The notes under the pieces are model-generated. The model saw only the letters and a list, made by a program, of their open reading frames with translations. It did no database searches and was not told the DNA's origin. The position numbers and the translations under genes are program-made. Source: Acinetobacter sp. ANC 3813 (GTDB lineage Bacteria; Pseudomonadota; Gammaproteobacteria; Pseudomonadales; Moraxellaceae). From it: a stretch of DNA of 64,000 bases. Below are positions 1 through 9,825 of the stretch, piece after piece (position 1 is the first letter of the stretch; each line of letters opens with the position of its first letter). Location of the stretch: positions 1 through 64,000 of the forward strand of contig NZ_NEGK01000002.1 in NCBI RefSeq assembly GCF_002135435.1, given 5' to 3'.

Positions 1-519
1 CTGCTCCGCAACATTTTCAGCGGTCTGCGGCATGGTTTCTACACCATACATTTCCTTTAGTTTAGGGTTAATGAAACGCCAGCCCATGGTGGTGTCTTCA
101 ATCTTTTGGCTGCGGCCATATGCGCTGTCAGATTTACCCATTACAAAGGGTGCGCGTGACATGCTTTCTACGCCGCCTGCAATAATTAGTTCAGCTTCAC
201 CTGCTTTAATTGCGCGAGCTGCCATAGCAACCGCATCAAGGGATGATCCGCATAAACGGTTCACTGTGGTTGCAGGCACTTGATATGGTAAACCTGCCAA
301 CAGCGCAGACATACGTCCGACATTACGGTTGTCTTCACCGGCTTGGTTGGCGCAGCCGTAAATGACGTCATCCACCTGTTCCCAATTCACAGTTGGGTTA
401 CGTTCCATTAAAGCTTTAATTGGCAATGCGCCTAAGTCATCTGCACGTACAGGTGCAAGTCCACCTGCATAGCGGCCGAAAGGTGTACGGATGGCATCGA
501 TGATGTATGCGTTTTTCAT
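1..519 (-). CDS. catF: beta-ketoadipyl-CoA thiolase CatF (3' end cut by window)
   Basis: Last step of the beta-ketoadipate pathway: thiolysis of 3-oxoadipyl-CoA to succinyl-CoA and acetyl-CoA, in the cytoplasm. Only the N-terminal ~173 residues are in the window; the C-terminal half lies beyond base 1. The visible part begins MKNAYIIDAIRTPFGRYAGG and contains the nucleophile region NRLCGSSLDA and the segment GGVESMSRAP, typical of thiolases. It closely resembles the pcaF product at 44091-45311. The ATG at 519 has GGAAAG about 7 bases upstream; an in-frame TTG at 534 with GGAGG before it would add five residues and matches the longer start of pcaF. It sits downstream of catJ in the cat-ben operon, which is why catF is preferred over pcaF. 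Confidence 0.9.
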   Translation of the reverse strand, partial: MKNAYIIDAIRTPFGRYAGGLAPVRADDLGALPIKALMERNPTVNWEQVDDVIYGCANQAGEDNRNVGRMSALLAGLPYQVPATTVNRLCGSSLDAVAMAARAIKAGEAELIIAGGVESMSRAPFVMGKSDSAYGRSQKIEDTTMGWRFINPKLKEMYGVETMPQTAENVAEQ

Positions 520-539
520 ATTGTTTCTTTCCAAATCTT

Positions 540-650
540 TTAACCTCCCTTAATCCCTCCTAAAAGGAGGGAGACTTTCCAATCTGACTTAAATGTCGAG
601 GGCTTAAAGTCCCCCTTTGAAAAAGGGGGATTTAGGGGGATTAATCATTC
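540..650. repeat. GC-rich intercistronic repeat between catJ and catF
   Basis: The spacer holds two short inverted repeats: CCCCCTTTGAAAAAGGGGG near 611-629, with a flanking TTAGGGGGATT, and TCCCTCCTAAAAGGAGGGA near 554-572. Such C-run/G-run palindromes stand out against the AT-rich surroundings. A clearly related spacer lies between pcaJ and pcaF (43980-44085). The GGAGG at its catF-proximal end falls in ribosome-binding position for catF. Whether this is a dispersed Acinetobacter intergenic repeat or a part of the ancestral IJF unit cannot be decided from the window. Confidence 0.7.
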
Positions 651-658
651 ATTCTGTA

Positions 659-1312
659 TTAACTTGATGTACCGTCCACTAGCTTGGCGCCGGTCATTGA
701 CTGTAATTCTTCAAAGCTCAAGCCCTCAACTTTTTCAATCACGGTCATACCATTTTGAGTTACATCAATGACGCATAGATCGGTGTAAATACGGTCTACG
801 CATTTCAAACCAGTTGCGGGGTAAGCCAGTTCAGCGACAATTTTCGGTTCGCCTTTTTTGGTTACATGATCTGTGGTGATAAAAACTTTCTTTGCGCCTA
901 CGGCCAAATCCATTGCGCCGCCCACAGCTGGGATTGCATCTGGCGCGCCCGTATGCCAGTTGGCCAAATCACCATTTTCAGCCACTTGGAAAGCGCCTAA
1001 AACGGCGATGTCTAGGTGACCGCCGCGCATCATGGCAAAAGAGTCGCCATGGTGGAAGAAAGCTCCGCCAGTCAGCATCGTTACAAATTCTTTGCCGGCA
1101 TTGATCAGCTCTGGGTCACGGTCTTCTTCTGCAGGCGGCGGGCCAAAAGCCAGCAGACCATTTTCAGAATGCAGAAACACATCTTTATCTGAAGGCAAAT
1201 AGCTGGCGATTTTAGTCGGCAATCCAATGCCGAGATTGACATAAGCGCCATCTGGAATATCTTGCGCAACGCGTTCTGCAATCTGGTCACGTGTTAATTT
1301 GGTATAGCTCAT
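659..1312 (-). CDS. catJ: 3-oxoadipate:succinyl-CoA transferase, subunit B (CatJ)
   Basis: Beta subunit of the family I CoA-transferase that moves CoA from succinyl-CoA to 3-oxoadipate. It pairs with CatI encoded just upstream (18-base gap). The protein has 217 residues, usual for the subunit. The active-site segment SENGLLAFGP, whose Glu forms the covalent CoA thioester in this family, lies around residues 49-58. Start ATG at 1312 has GAGGATGAAACC before it. About nine in ten residues match PcaJ (43314-43970), while the DNA differs at many third positions. Assigned to cat because it is in the operon with catBCA and benABCDE. Confidence 0.92.
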   Translation of the reverse strand: MSYTKLTRDQIAERVAQDIPDGAYVNLGIGLPTKIASYLPSDKDVFLHSENGLLAFGPPPAEEDRDPELINAGKEFVTMLTGGAFFHHGDSFAMMRGGHLDIAVLGAFQVAENGDLANWHTGAPDAIPAVGGAMDLAVGAKKVFITTDHVTKKGEPKIVAELAYPATGLKCVDRIYTDLCVIDVTQNGMTVIEKVEGLSFEELQSMTGAKLVDGTSS

Positions 1313-1330
1313 GGTTTCATCCTCACGTGA

Positions 1331-2017
1331 TTAAGCAGATTGCTCAAGTTGTTTATGACCGACAGCCACCACGTGCTGTACAAAGATGCCTGGGGTAATA
1401 ATATGCTCTGGGTCTAATGCGCCTAATTCAACCACCTCGGCAACTTGCGCAATGGTCACGTCTGCTGCCATGGCCATAATCGGGCCAAAGTTGCGTGCAG
1501 ATTTGTTGTAGACCAAGTTGCCCCAGCGGTCGCCTTGATGGGCTTTAATCAGGGCAAAATCCGCTTTAATTGGATTTTCTAAGACGAAGTCTTTGCCTTC
1601 GTAATTCAATGTGGGTTTGCCTTCAGCCAGCAAGGTGCCAAAACCTGTAGGCGTATAGATTGGTCCTAAACCCATACCTGCAGCCTGAATGCGGCAAGCC
1701 AAATTGCCCTGAGGCACCAGTTCGAGTTCAATTTTTCCAGCGCGGTAAAGTTCATCAAACACCCACGAGTCGGATTGGCGCGGGAAAGAGCAGATGATTT
1801 TACGCACAGCGCCTGCTTTCAGCAGTTTGGCAAGTCCGTAATCGCCATTGCCTGCGTTATTGTTGACGATGACGAGGTCTTTAATGCCCAGCTCAATCAG
1901 TCCGTCAATCAGCTCTGCTGGCTGGCCAGCAGTACCAAAACCGCCAATCATGATGGTTGAGCCATCTTTAATCTGGGAGAGTGCTTCTGTTAAAGAAGCT
2001 GTGCTTTTATCAATCAT
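1331..2017 (-). CDS. catI: 3-oxoadipate:succinyl-CoA transferase, subunit A (CatI)
   Basis: Alpha subunit of the 3-oxoadipate CoA-transferase. It has 228 residues and begins MIDKSTASLTEAL, with the glycine-rich GGFGTAGQPAELIDGL segment of family I CoA-transferase alpha subunits near residues 23-40. The start at 2017 is chosen because AGGAAC precedes it; the longer open frame to 2059 would add residues with no counterpart in PcaI. It follows benE by 45 bases and precedes catJ, so it is most likely co-transcribed with ben. It is very close to PcaI (42622-43293), with differences concentrated at the C-terminus. Confidence 0.92.
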   Translation of the reverse strand: MIDKSTASLTEALSQIKDGSTIMIGGFGTAGQPAELIDGLIELGIKDLVIVNNNAGNGDYGLAKLLKAGAVRKIICSFPRQSDSWVFDELYRAGKIELELVPQGNLACRIQAAGMGLGPIYTPTGFGTLLAEGKPTLNYEGKDFVLENPIKADFALIKAHQGDRWGNLVYNKSARNFGPIMAMAADVTIAQVAEVVELGALDPEHIITPGIFVQHVVAVGHKQLEQSA

Positions 2018-2062
2018 AATCGTTCCTAAGGCCAAATAATGTGGCGATATGCATAACAAAAA

Positions 2063-3289
2063 TTATTTAGAATCTGGTCGCGCAGCAGGGGCCACAACTG
2101 CCGAAATGTCCTGCTTAGGTTTAGTCAATAAAAGATGGGCAATAATGCCGATACAAATACCCCAAAATACTGAACTTAGTCCTAAGAAATGCATGCCTGA
2201 TGCCGTTGCTAAAAACGTGATGAGCGCAGCATCCCGTTCAGCTTCATCTTTCATGGCAACAGAAATATTGGTGGAAATTGCGCCAAGTAAAGCGAGTCCT
2301 GCAAGAGCAGCCACCAGTTCTTTCGGTAGCAAACTGAACAGCATGACAATACTGCCTGCAAATAAGCCGCCTAAAATGTAGAACAAGCCATTTGCAATAC
2401 CCGCGATATAGCGCTTTTCTTTCAACTCATGCGCATCTTTACCCATGCACAGCGCAGCAGTGATCGAAGCTAAAACAATGGTAATACCGCCCACACAAGC
2501 TACCGCTAAAGAGGCAATACTGGTTGCGGTAATAATGGGTTTGGCAGGAGTGTCATAACCGCTGAGCTTCATAATGGCCATGCCGGGCAAAAATTGTCCT
2601 GTCAGACTGACTAAAATCAGCGGCAGGGCAAGATTCAGCATGCTGTTCATGGTCCATTCAGGGCTGATCCACTGTGGAATAGCTAGACTAAAATCGACAG
2701 AAACAGGATTCATTTTTCCAAAAAATAAACTCAGCAGCACGCCTGCCAGCAACACCCAAACCATGCTGTAGCGCGGGTTTAATCGTTTTGAAACTAAAAA
2801 GACCAACAGCATGCCAAAGACAATCAGCGGCATGCTGTCGGTTGAGGTAAATAAACCGAGGCCGAACTGAAACAAAATACCTGCCATCATGGCTGCAGCA
2901 ATTGACTGTGGTATCCATTTCAAAAGCTTGTCGAAGTAGCCGCTGAGTCCAATGAATAAAATCACTAAAGCTGCCGTAATATAGGCAGCAACAGCTTCAT
3001 TTAATGAAATATTTGGAAACAGTGTAACCAGCAGCGCAGTACCTGGGGCAGACCAAGCTGTAATCACTGGCACTTTATATTTAATGGATAAAAAGATACC
3101 TGCTGCAGCTGCGCCAATTGAGATGCCCCAAATCCATGAAATCATCATTTCTGGAGCAACTTGTGCTTTTTGCGCAGCTTGGAAAAAGATGATCAGCGGT
3201 CCTGAATATGAAATCAAAACCGCTAAGAATCCTGCCACTGTAGCGGAGAGTGACCAATCCTCTTTCAGCGTGTTTAACAGGGTCGCCAT
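2063..3289 (-). CDS. benE: BenE-type benzoate transporter
   Basis: Inner-membrane protein of the benzoate:H+ symporter BenE family, last of the benABCDE set. It has about 408 residues and is almost wholly hydrophobic, with roughly a dozen membrane segments, for example around SLSATVAGFLAVLISYSGPL near the N-terminus. The start at 3289 (MATLLNTL) is preferred to 3304 because GGAGG stands 8 bases before it. The C-terminus carries a short Ala-rich tail. The gene lies between benD and catI on the same strand with gaps below 60 bases. Its direct role in uptake is less well established than that of BenK; both are present here. Confidence 0.9.
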   Translation of the reverse strand: MATLLNTLKEDWSLSATVAGFLAVLISYSGPLIIFFQAAQKAQVAPEMMISWIWGISIGAAAAGIFLSIKYKVPVITAWSAPGTALLVTLFPNISLNEAVAAYITAALVILFIGLSGYFDKLLKWIPQSIAAAMMAGILFQFGLGLFTSTDSMPLIVFGMLLVFLVSKRLNPRYSMVWVLLAGVLLSLFFGKMNPVSVDFSLAIPQWISPEWTMNSMLNLALPLILVSLTGQFLPGMAIMKLSGYDTPAKPIITATSIASLAVACVGGITIVLASITAALCMGKDAHELKEKRYIAGIANGLFYILGGLFAGSIVMLFSLLPKELVAALAGLALLGAISTNISVAMKDEAERDAALITFLATASGMHFLGLSSVFWGICIGIIAHLLLTKPKQDISAVVAPAARPDSK

Positions 3290-3343
3290 TGTTCGTGCCT
3301 CCATGCTGATAAATCAATGATCCTGTACTATGGCAGTTCAGGC

Positions 3344-4129
3344 TTAACCCTGATCACCGCCGCCAACGGGCACAACCGTGCCTGTCATATATGAAGACTC
3401 ATCAGAAGCAAGGAATAGAATTGCGTTCACTTGTTCCTGAATAGTGCCGTAACGTCCTAAGAATGTCCGGTCAATGGTTTGGTCTACAACTTCCTGCATC
3501 CACTGTTTTTCAGACGCTGTTAATGGGTTGGCATTGCGCGGAATTTTGCGCGGCGGCGCTTCTGTACCGCCAGTGGCCACAGCATTAACACGAATGCCAT
3601 CTTTCGAATGGCAAAAAGCTAAAGATTTGGTTAAAGCATTTACACCGCCTTTAGAGGCAGAATAAGGAATACGGTTAATGCCGCATGTTGCAATTGACGA
3701 AACATTGACAATCACGCCTGCCTGATTTTTTAACATTTCAGGCAACACAGCATGGCAGCACCACATGGTTGGAAACAGTGAACGGCTGACTTCTTTTTCA
3801 ATTTCTTCAGGGCTAAATTCGGTGAAAGGCTTCATCCAAATTGCACCGCCAACGTTGTTAATCAGTACATCAATGCGGCCGTAGGTTTCTATGGCTTTGG
3901 CGACAACTTCAGCTGCACCTGCATAAGTTTCTAAGTTGGCTTTAACGATGATGGCATCACCATTTTGCGCTTCAATTTCAGCAAGTGTCTCTTCTACAAA
4001 ATCTGAATAATCAGCTAAGATCACTTGTGCGCCTTCACGTGCAGCTTGAAGCGCTACACCGCGGCCGATACCTTGAGCAGCACCAGTCACAATGATGACT
4101 TTATTTAAAAATCTTTGACGATCCGACAT
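3344..4129 (-). CDS. benD: benzoate cis-diol dehydrogenase BenD
   Basis: Short-chain dehydrogenase that oxidises 1,6-dihydroxycyclohexa-2,4-diene-1-carboxylate (benzoate diol) to catechol with release of CO2, using NAD. It has 261 residues from the Met at 4129, which has GAAAGGAAA upstream. The Rossmann motif TGAAQGIGRG lies near residues 15-24, the NNVGG strand motif follows, and the catalytic YSASK is near residues 155-160. It is the fourth gene of benABCDE, 18 bases downstream of benC. Confidence 0.93.
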   Translation of the reverse strand: MSDRQRFLNKVIIVTGAAQGIGRGVALQAAREGAQVILADYSDFVEETLAEIEAQNGDAIIVKANLETYAGAAEVVAKAIETYGRIDVLINNVGGAIWMKPFTEFSPEEIEKEVSRSLFPTMWCCHAVLPEMLKNQAGVIVNVSSIATCGINRIPYSASKGGVNALTKSLAFCHSKDGIRVNAVATGGTEAPPRKIPRNANPLTASEKQWMQEVVDQTIDRTFLGRYGTIQEQVNAILFLASDESSYMTGTVVPVGGGDQG

Positions 4130-4147
4130 AGAAAAATTTCCTTTCAA

Positions 4148-5254
<1,107 letters not shown>

Positions 5255-5764
5255 TTAGAGGTGATAAATATCAATTACTTGGTTGATATAATCATTTTTG
5301 AGCACAACATACTTGCTTAGAATTTGTGGCTGATCACCTGAAAAATCAATTTCATAGCGCGACATGCCAAAATAGCTGTAGTTGGTTTTGTAGCGGAAGC
5401 TCAATGTATTCCAGTTAAAGCGGACAGTCACTTTGTCACCGTCCTGCGCCACAACTTCAATATTGCTGATGTTATGGCTGGTGCGAGTATCTGGCATAGT
5501 TGCAGATGAACGCTCTGTTTTAATACGGAATACACGGTCTTCCAAACCTTGACGGTCTGGGTAGTAGATCAATGAAATTTCAGACTGAGGGTCTTCGGTG
5601 AGTTTGTCATCATCGTCCCAAGCCGGCATCCAAAATGAGGCAGTAGGGGCATAGCAGCTCAGCCAATCATCCCACTGTTCATCATCCAAAAAACGCGCTT
5701 CGCTATATAGAAACTGGGCAATTTTTTCATGCGTTACGGCATTTTGCTGAACGGCTGTATTCAT
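5255..5764 (-). CDS. benB: benzoate 1,2-dioxygenase small subunit BenB
   Basis: Beta subunit of the terminal oxygenase, of the NTF2-like ring-hydroxylating dioxygenase small-subunit fold. It has 169 residues, the usual length, and carries the [12 protein letters not shown] and [13 protein letters not shown] segments characteristic of benzoate/toluate oxygenase small subunits. Its ATG overlaps the benA stop codon by four bases (ATGA), which suggests translational coupling of the two subunits at equal amounts. It binds no metal itself and supports the hexamer. Confidence 0.94.
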   Translation of the reverse strand: MNTAVQQNAVTHEKIAQFLYSEARFLDDEQWDDWLSCYAPTASFWMPAWDDDDKLTEDPQSEISLIYYPDRQGLEDRVFRIKTERSSATMPDTRTSHNISNIEVVAQDGDKVTVRFNWNTLSFRYKTNYSYFGMSRYEIDFSGDQPQILSKYVVLKNDYINQVIDIYHL

Positions 5765-7158
5765 GCGCTTTCTCCCATAGCAGAGGCTTCTAAATCAGCC
5801 AATTCTTTTTCTGACTGAATCGCTTGTTTCATCATTTTCAGCCAGTATTGGTGCTGCGCTAAATACAGGCCTTCATCTTCAGTTTTAATACCGCTCAGTA
5901 CTGGTTTTAAACCAATTTCATCTGCTGCTTCGTCAGGGCCTTGTATCCAGTGTTTTGAACCGCGGCACATGTCATTCCATTCCAGTTCAATGCCTGCATA
6001 GCCAGCTTGGCATGCGCGGAATTCTTCAAGGTCATCTGGTGTAGCCATGCCTGAAGCATTGAAAAAGTCTTCATACTGGCGGATACGGCGGGTACGCGCT
6101 TCCGGCTCTTCGCCTACAGGTGCAATACAGTAAATCGTCACTTCAGTTTTGTTGACTGACAGAGGGCGCAATACACGAATTTGTGAACCGAACTGATCCA
6201 TCAAATAGACATTTGGATACAGGCACAGATTGCGTGAACGCTCAATCATCCATTTCGACATTGGCGCGCCAAATTTCTCGGTATATTCATCCGCTTTGAC
6301 AAAGTTTGGACGGTCTTCCGGGTTTGCCCATTGTGTCCACAGCAGCATATGACCATTTTCAAAGCCGTATGAACCGCCGCCTTGCTTACCCCAAGAACCA
6401 GCGCTCATTGCGCGGATGTTGTCAGCAGCTTGAGCTTCTTTACGGTGCTGAGTGGTCGCTGCGTAGTTCCAATGCACTGCAGAAACGTGATAGCCGTCTG
6501 CGCCATTTTCAGCAGTCAGTTTCCAGTTGCCTTCATAGGTATAGGTAGACGAGCCGCGAAGCACTTCTAAGCCTTGGTCTGACTGGCCTACAATCATGTC
6601 GATGATTTTTGCGGTTTCACCCAAGAAGTCTTCTAAAGACGGTACATCTGGGTTTAAGCTGCCGAATAAGAAGCCTTTATAGCTTTCAAAACGCGCAACT
6701 TTCTTCAAGTCATGTGAACCGTCTTGGTTAAAGCAGTCTGAATAGCCCGCTTCTGAAGGATCTTTCACTTTCAGCAGTTTGCCTGAGTTATTGAAAGTCC
6801 AGCCGTGAAATGGGCAGGTATATGTTGCTTTGTTGCCTTTTTTATGACGGCACAGCTGTGCGCCGCGGTGTGAACAGGCATTGATCATGGCATTCAGTTC
6901 ACCTTGGCGGTTACGCGCAATGATGATGGGCTGACGGCCAATATGCGTGGTGTAGAAATCATTGTTATTTGGAATTTGGCTTTCGTGTGCCAAGTAAACC
7001 CAGTTGCCTTCAAAGATGTATTTCATCTCTAAATCAAAAAGGGCTTGATCTGTAAATACAGAACGATGAAGCTTAAATTCACCGCTTTCAAAATCGTCAA
7101 CTAAAAGTTCGTCAATACGATCAAGATGGCTGGTGTTAATAACTGGGATACGAGGCAT
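5761..7158 (-). CDS. benA: benzoate 1,2-dioxygenase large subunit BenA
   Basis: Catalytic alpha subunit that converts benzoate, O2 and electrons from BenC into the cis-diol. From the Met at 7158 the protein has 465 residues, close to known BenA. The Rieske cluster ligands are C95 and H97 (CSH) and C115 and H118 (CPFH); the mononuclear iron site lies in [10 protein letters not shown] with D221, H224 and H229. The start at 7158 is preferred to 7197 because GGAGAACGG precedes it. The gene follows catA by about 80 bases with no terminator seen, so ben and cat genes appear to share a transcript. Confidence 0.96.
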   Translation of the reverse strand: MPRIPVINTSHLDRIDELLVDDFESGEFKLHRSVFTDQALFDLEMKYIFEGNWVYLAHESQIPNNNDFYTTHIGRQPIIIARNRQGELNAMINACSHRGAQLCRHKKGNKATYTCPFHGWTFNNSGKLLKVKDPSEAGYSDCFNQDGSHDLKKVARFESYKGFLFGSLNPDVPSLEDFLGETAKIIDMIVGQSDQGLEVLRGSSTYTYEGNWKLTAENGADGYHVSAVHWNYAATTQHRKEAQAADNIRAMSAGSWGKQGGGSYGFENGHMLLWTQWANPEDRPNFVKADEYTEKFGAPMSKWMIERSRNLCLYPNVYLMDQFGSQIRVLRPLSVNKTEVTIYCIAPVGEEPEARTRRIRQYEDFFNASGMATPDDLEEFRACQAGYAGIELEWNDMCRGSKHWIQGPDEAADEIGLKPVLSGIKTEDEGLYLAQHQYWLKMMKQAIQSEKELADLEASAMGESA

Positions 7159-7239
7159 GTCCGTTCTCCGACTTTCCAATTCTTTTGGGGAAGTCACCCA
7201 GATGTCATAAAACTGACATCTGGGTTTCCTATGATGGTC

Positions 7240-8160
7240 TTAAGCGCTAGCGCGGCGGCGTTCAACTTCAGTTGAAGGCGCTGCAGTTTGGTCTTTAACC
7301 AGTTCAACATTAAAAGTAATGTGTTTGAATGCTTCTGTTTGTCCGCGGCGCGCAATTTCAGCAGCATCGGTCACATCAACAGCAGTAGCAACTAAACCGT
7401 CACGCGTTGCAAATGCAAAGTCGTCCCAAAGGTATTTATCGCCTTCAATATTAAATTGAGTGGTCAGTTTTCGGTAGCCTGGTGCAGAGATGAAATAATG
7501 CACATGAGACGGGCGGTTGCCGTGACGGCCAAGTTTGTTCAGAACAAACTGAGTTGTGCCTTCTGGAGGACAGCCATAACCTACAGGCATAGTGGTTTGA
7601 GCAACATATTGACCTTTCGCATCGCTTAAAATTGTACGGCGCAGGTTAAAGTCAGACTGAGATTTATCAAAGAAAGAATAGTTGCCTAAGCTGTTTGCAT
7701 GCCAGATTTCAACTTTAGCGCCTTCAATGATATTGCCATCGGTATCTGTTACAGTGCCTTCAATGAATAAAGTCGGAATTTTTCCAGCTTCAGAGCCATC
7801 GTCCATACGGGCAAAACCTACAGTTTCAGGCGCGCCAGCAACATAAAGCGGACCTTCAATCGTACGCGGCGTACCGCCAGTAATGCCTGCTTTGGCATCT
7901 GCTTCATCAGCGCGTAAATCTAAATAGTGCTCCAATCCTAAACCTGCAGCCAAAAGGCCTAATTCGTTGGCTTGGCCTGCATCTGTAAAATACTCTAAAC
8001 CTTTCCAAAGCTCAGATTGAGTAATATCTAAATCTTCAATCGCTTGGAATAAATCACCTAATAAACGAACAGTAATCTGCTGTACACGAGCGTCTACAGG
8101 ACCTGTTGCTGTATCAACGTTCATTTGTTTTACGAGTGCATCTATTGCTTGACGGTTCAT
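7240..8160 (-). CDS. catA: catechol 1,2-dioxygenase CatA
   Basis: Intradiol Fe(III) dioxygenase that opens catechol to cis,cis-muconate. It has 306 residues, the usual size for the Acinetobacter enzyme. A helical N-terminal dimerisation region (residues 1-~95) is followed by the beta-sandwich catalytic domain. The iron ligands are two Tyr, in NYSFFDKSQ and in PGYRKL, and two His, in RPSHVHYF. The start has AAGGAGATTTAGT upstream. In ADP1, as known, catA lies apart from catBC; here it is between catC and benA, so the product of BenD is used by an enzyme from the same mRNA. Confidence 0.96.
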   Translation of the reverse strand: MNRQAIDALVKQMNVDTATGPVDARVQQITVRLLGDLFQAIEDLDITQSELWKGLEYFTDAGQANELGLLAAGLGLEHYLDLRADEADAKAGITGGTPRTIEGPLYVAGAPETVGFARMDDGSEAGKIPTLFIEGTVTDTDGNIIEGAKVEIWHANSLGNYSFFDKSQSDFNLRRTILSDAKGQYVAQTTMPVGYGCPPEGTTQFVLNKLGRHGNRPSHVHYFISAPGYRKLTTQFNIEGDKYLWDDFAFATRDGLVATAVDVTDAAEIARRGQTEAFKHITFNVELVKDQTAAPSTEVERRRASA

Positions 8161-8253
8161 ACTAAATCTCCTTAAGTATGCAATATATTTGGTGGCTGAG
8201 GTGATGCTTCATTGCTTCACGTAGCTGCCACAATCCTTGTTTAATTTTCCATT

Positions 8254-8272
8254 AAATGCCCAAAAGGCATTT
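8254..8272 (-). other. small hairpin between catC and catA
   Basis: The sequence AAATGCC, a five-base loop, then GGCATTT forms a perfect 7-bp stem in the 120-base gap downstream of catA's leader and just past the catC stop. There is no clear U-tract on the minus strand. It may mark a weak attenuator or a processing site. Confidence 0.4.
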
Positions 8273-8282
8273 GATCTTTCAA

Positions 8283-8573
8283 TCAGCTGTCGTCATTACG
8301 AATTGAAGACGGGTGGCGGTTTAGCGCCATGACTTCAATGTTCATGTACGGATAAAGCGGAAGCCCTTGCAAAATGCTATGCAGTTCTTCATTGCTCTCA
8401 ACATCAAAAATACTGATGTTTGAATATTGACCAGTGATACGCCAAATGTGGCGCCACTTGCCTAGGCTTTGCAATTCTTGTGAATAGGCTTTTTCGACTG
8501 CCTTAATCTCATTGGCTGTTTCCGCTGGCATATCCAGTGGAATCTTCACGTCCATACGTACTTGAAAAAGCAT
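8283..8573 (-). CDS. catC: muconolactone delta-isomerase CatC
   Basis: Converts muconolactone to 3-oxoadipate enol-lactone. It has 96 residues, exactly the usual length of this small ferredoxin-like-fold enzyme, and begins MLFQVRMDVKIP, a hallmark of the family. The segment HIWRITGQYSNISIFDVES is also conserved. The start has CAGGAGTTTCAC upstream, and the gene follows catB by 26 bases. It is the second gene of the operon that starts at catB. Confidence 0.95.
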   Translation of the reverse strand: MLFQVRMDVKIPLDMPAETANEIKAVEKAYSQELQSLGKWRHIWRITGQYSNISIFDVESNEELHSILQGLPLYPYMNIEVMALNRHPSSIRNDDS

Positions 8574-8599
8574 GTGAAACTCCTGTCAATTCTTGAGGC

Positions 8600-9709
8600 T
8601 TATTTACGGCGCAAGTTGTCAATTTTGTCTTCGTCCAGTTCAATGCCTAAACCTGCTGTTTTTGGTACAGCCAATTCAAAGTTTTGGTATTGAAGCGGTG
8701 TTTTTAGAATTTCTTCAGTCAGCAGCAGCGGGCCAAAAAGCTCGGTGCCGTATGCAAGGCTTTCAAAAGTGGAAAACGCATGCGCAGAAGCGATGGTGCC
8801 TACAGAGCCTTCAAGCATAGTGCCGCCATACAGGTCAATGCCCGCCAATTTAGCAATTTTGGCAACTTCACAGCCTTCGCTTAGGCCGCCAGACTGGGCA
8901 ACTTTAACTGCAAATACAGATGCAGCATTGCGTTTAGCCAAGTGATAAGCACTGTGCGGGCCCATCAGTGATTCATCTGCCATAATGGCAATATCGAATT
9001 TGCGGGTTAAACGTTCCATTGCATCTATGTTGTCAATGGCGCACGGCTGTTCAATCAGATCAACTCCGCCGTCTTGCAAGAGCTGAATGCCTTTGATCGC
9101 TTCTAATTCGGTCCAAGCGCGGTTGACATCTACACGGATAGAAATACAGTCACCCAAAGCTTTTTTGATGGCGAGCACATGCTCAACATCTGCTTCGACT
9201 GGACGTGAGCCAATTTTAAGTTTGAAAATGTTGTGGCGTTTTGCCTCAATCATTTTCTGCGCTTCCGCAATATCTTTTTCGGTATTGCCTGATGCCAGAA
9301 CCCAAAGTACAGGCACGCTGTCACGCAGACGGCCGCCAAGCAGTTCACTGACTGGCAGGCCTACACGCTGTGCTTGAATGTCCAATAACGCGGTTTGAAT
9401 AGCGCATTTTGCAAAGCGGTTGCCATTAATATTCCGTTTGATGATTTGCATGGTTTTCGCTACATTCAAACCCTGCAGCGATTTCATCAGTGGCGCAAAA
9501 TAAGTTTCAATATTGGTTTTTATGCTTTCCGGACTTTCTTCACCGTAGCCCAATCCGCCAATAGTGGTCGCTTCGCCCCAACCGATAAATCCATCTTCTG
9601 TTGTGACTTTAATCAAAACGAGGGTTTGTGTTTGCATTGTCGCAACCGCCATCTTATGAGGGCGAATGGTAGGTATCTCGACAAGCAGTGTTTCAATGGA
9701 TTTATACAT
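8600..9709 (-). CDS. catB: muconate cycloisomerase CatB
   Basis: Lactonises cis,cis-muconate to (+)-muconolactone. It has 369 residues and belongs to the enolase superfamily, muconate-lactonising branch. The N-terminal capping domain covers about residues 1-130. The barrel carries the catalytic lysine motif FKLKIGS near residue 166 and the metal-binding DVN, EQP and ADESLMGP segments in that order. It is the first gene of the long cat-ben operon and is read divergently from the LysR gene at 9826, with a 116-base gap holding candidate operator sites. Confidence 0.95.
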   Translation of the reverse strand: MYKSIETLLVEIPTIRPHKMAVATMQTQTLVLIKVTTEDGFIGWGEATTIGGLGYGEESPESIKTNIETYFAPLMKSLQGLNVAKTMQIIKRNINGNRFAKCAIQTALLDIQAQRVGLPVSELLGGRLRDSVPVLWVLASGNTEKDIAEAQKMIEAKRHNIFKLKIGSRPVEADVEHVLAIKKALGDCISIRVDVNRAWTELEAIKGIQLLQDGGVDLIEQPCAIDNIDAMERLTRKFDIAIMADESLMGPHSAYHLAKRNAASVFAVKVAQSGGLSEGCEVAKIAKLAGIDLYGGTMLEGSVGTIASAHAFSTFESLAYGTELFGPLLLTEEILKTPLQYQNFELAVPKTAGLGIELDEDKIDNLRRK

Positions 9710-9750
9710 CTTTGACTCTTCGCAACCTTGCGTTGTGTACTTGATGTGAT

Positions 9751-9817
9751 ATACCTTAAAAGAATAATATTTGACTGTCGAAGATCAAATTTGCATTTTT
9801 TTATATTTAAAAGGTAT
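9751..9817. promoter_or_regulatory. candidate BenM/CatM operator, catB-benM gap
   Basis: BenM and CatM of Acinetobacter are known to bind ATAC-N7-GTAT. On the plus strand ATAT-N7-GTAT lies at 9803-9817 (on the minus strand ATAC-N7-ATAT), and ATAC-N7-GAAT at 9751-9765. Both contain ATACCTT followed by an A/T-rich core. Their spacing of about 50 bases fits a tetrameric LysR protein that wraps the divergent promoter. Binding is inferred from the consensus only. Confidence 0.6.
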
Positions 9818-9825
9818 GGATTGAA

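Noticed and set aside
540..650. CRISPR or insertion sequence ends at the C-run/G-run repeats
   Set aside because: There are no regularly spaced repeats, no transposase gene and no target duplication; the elements are short inverted repeats in a spacer.
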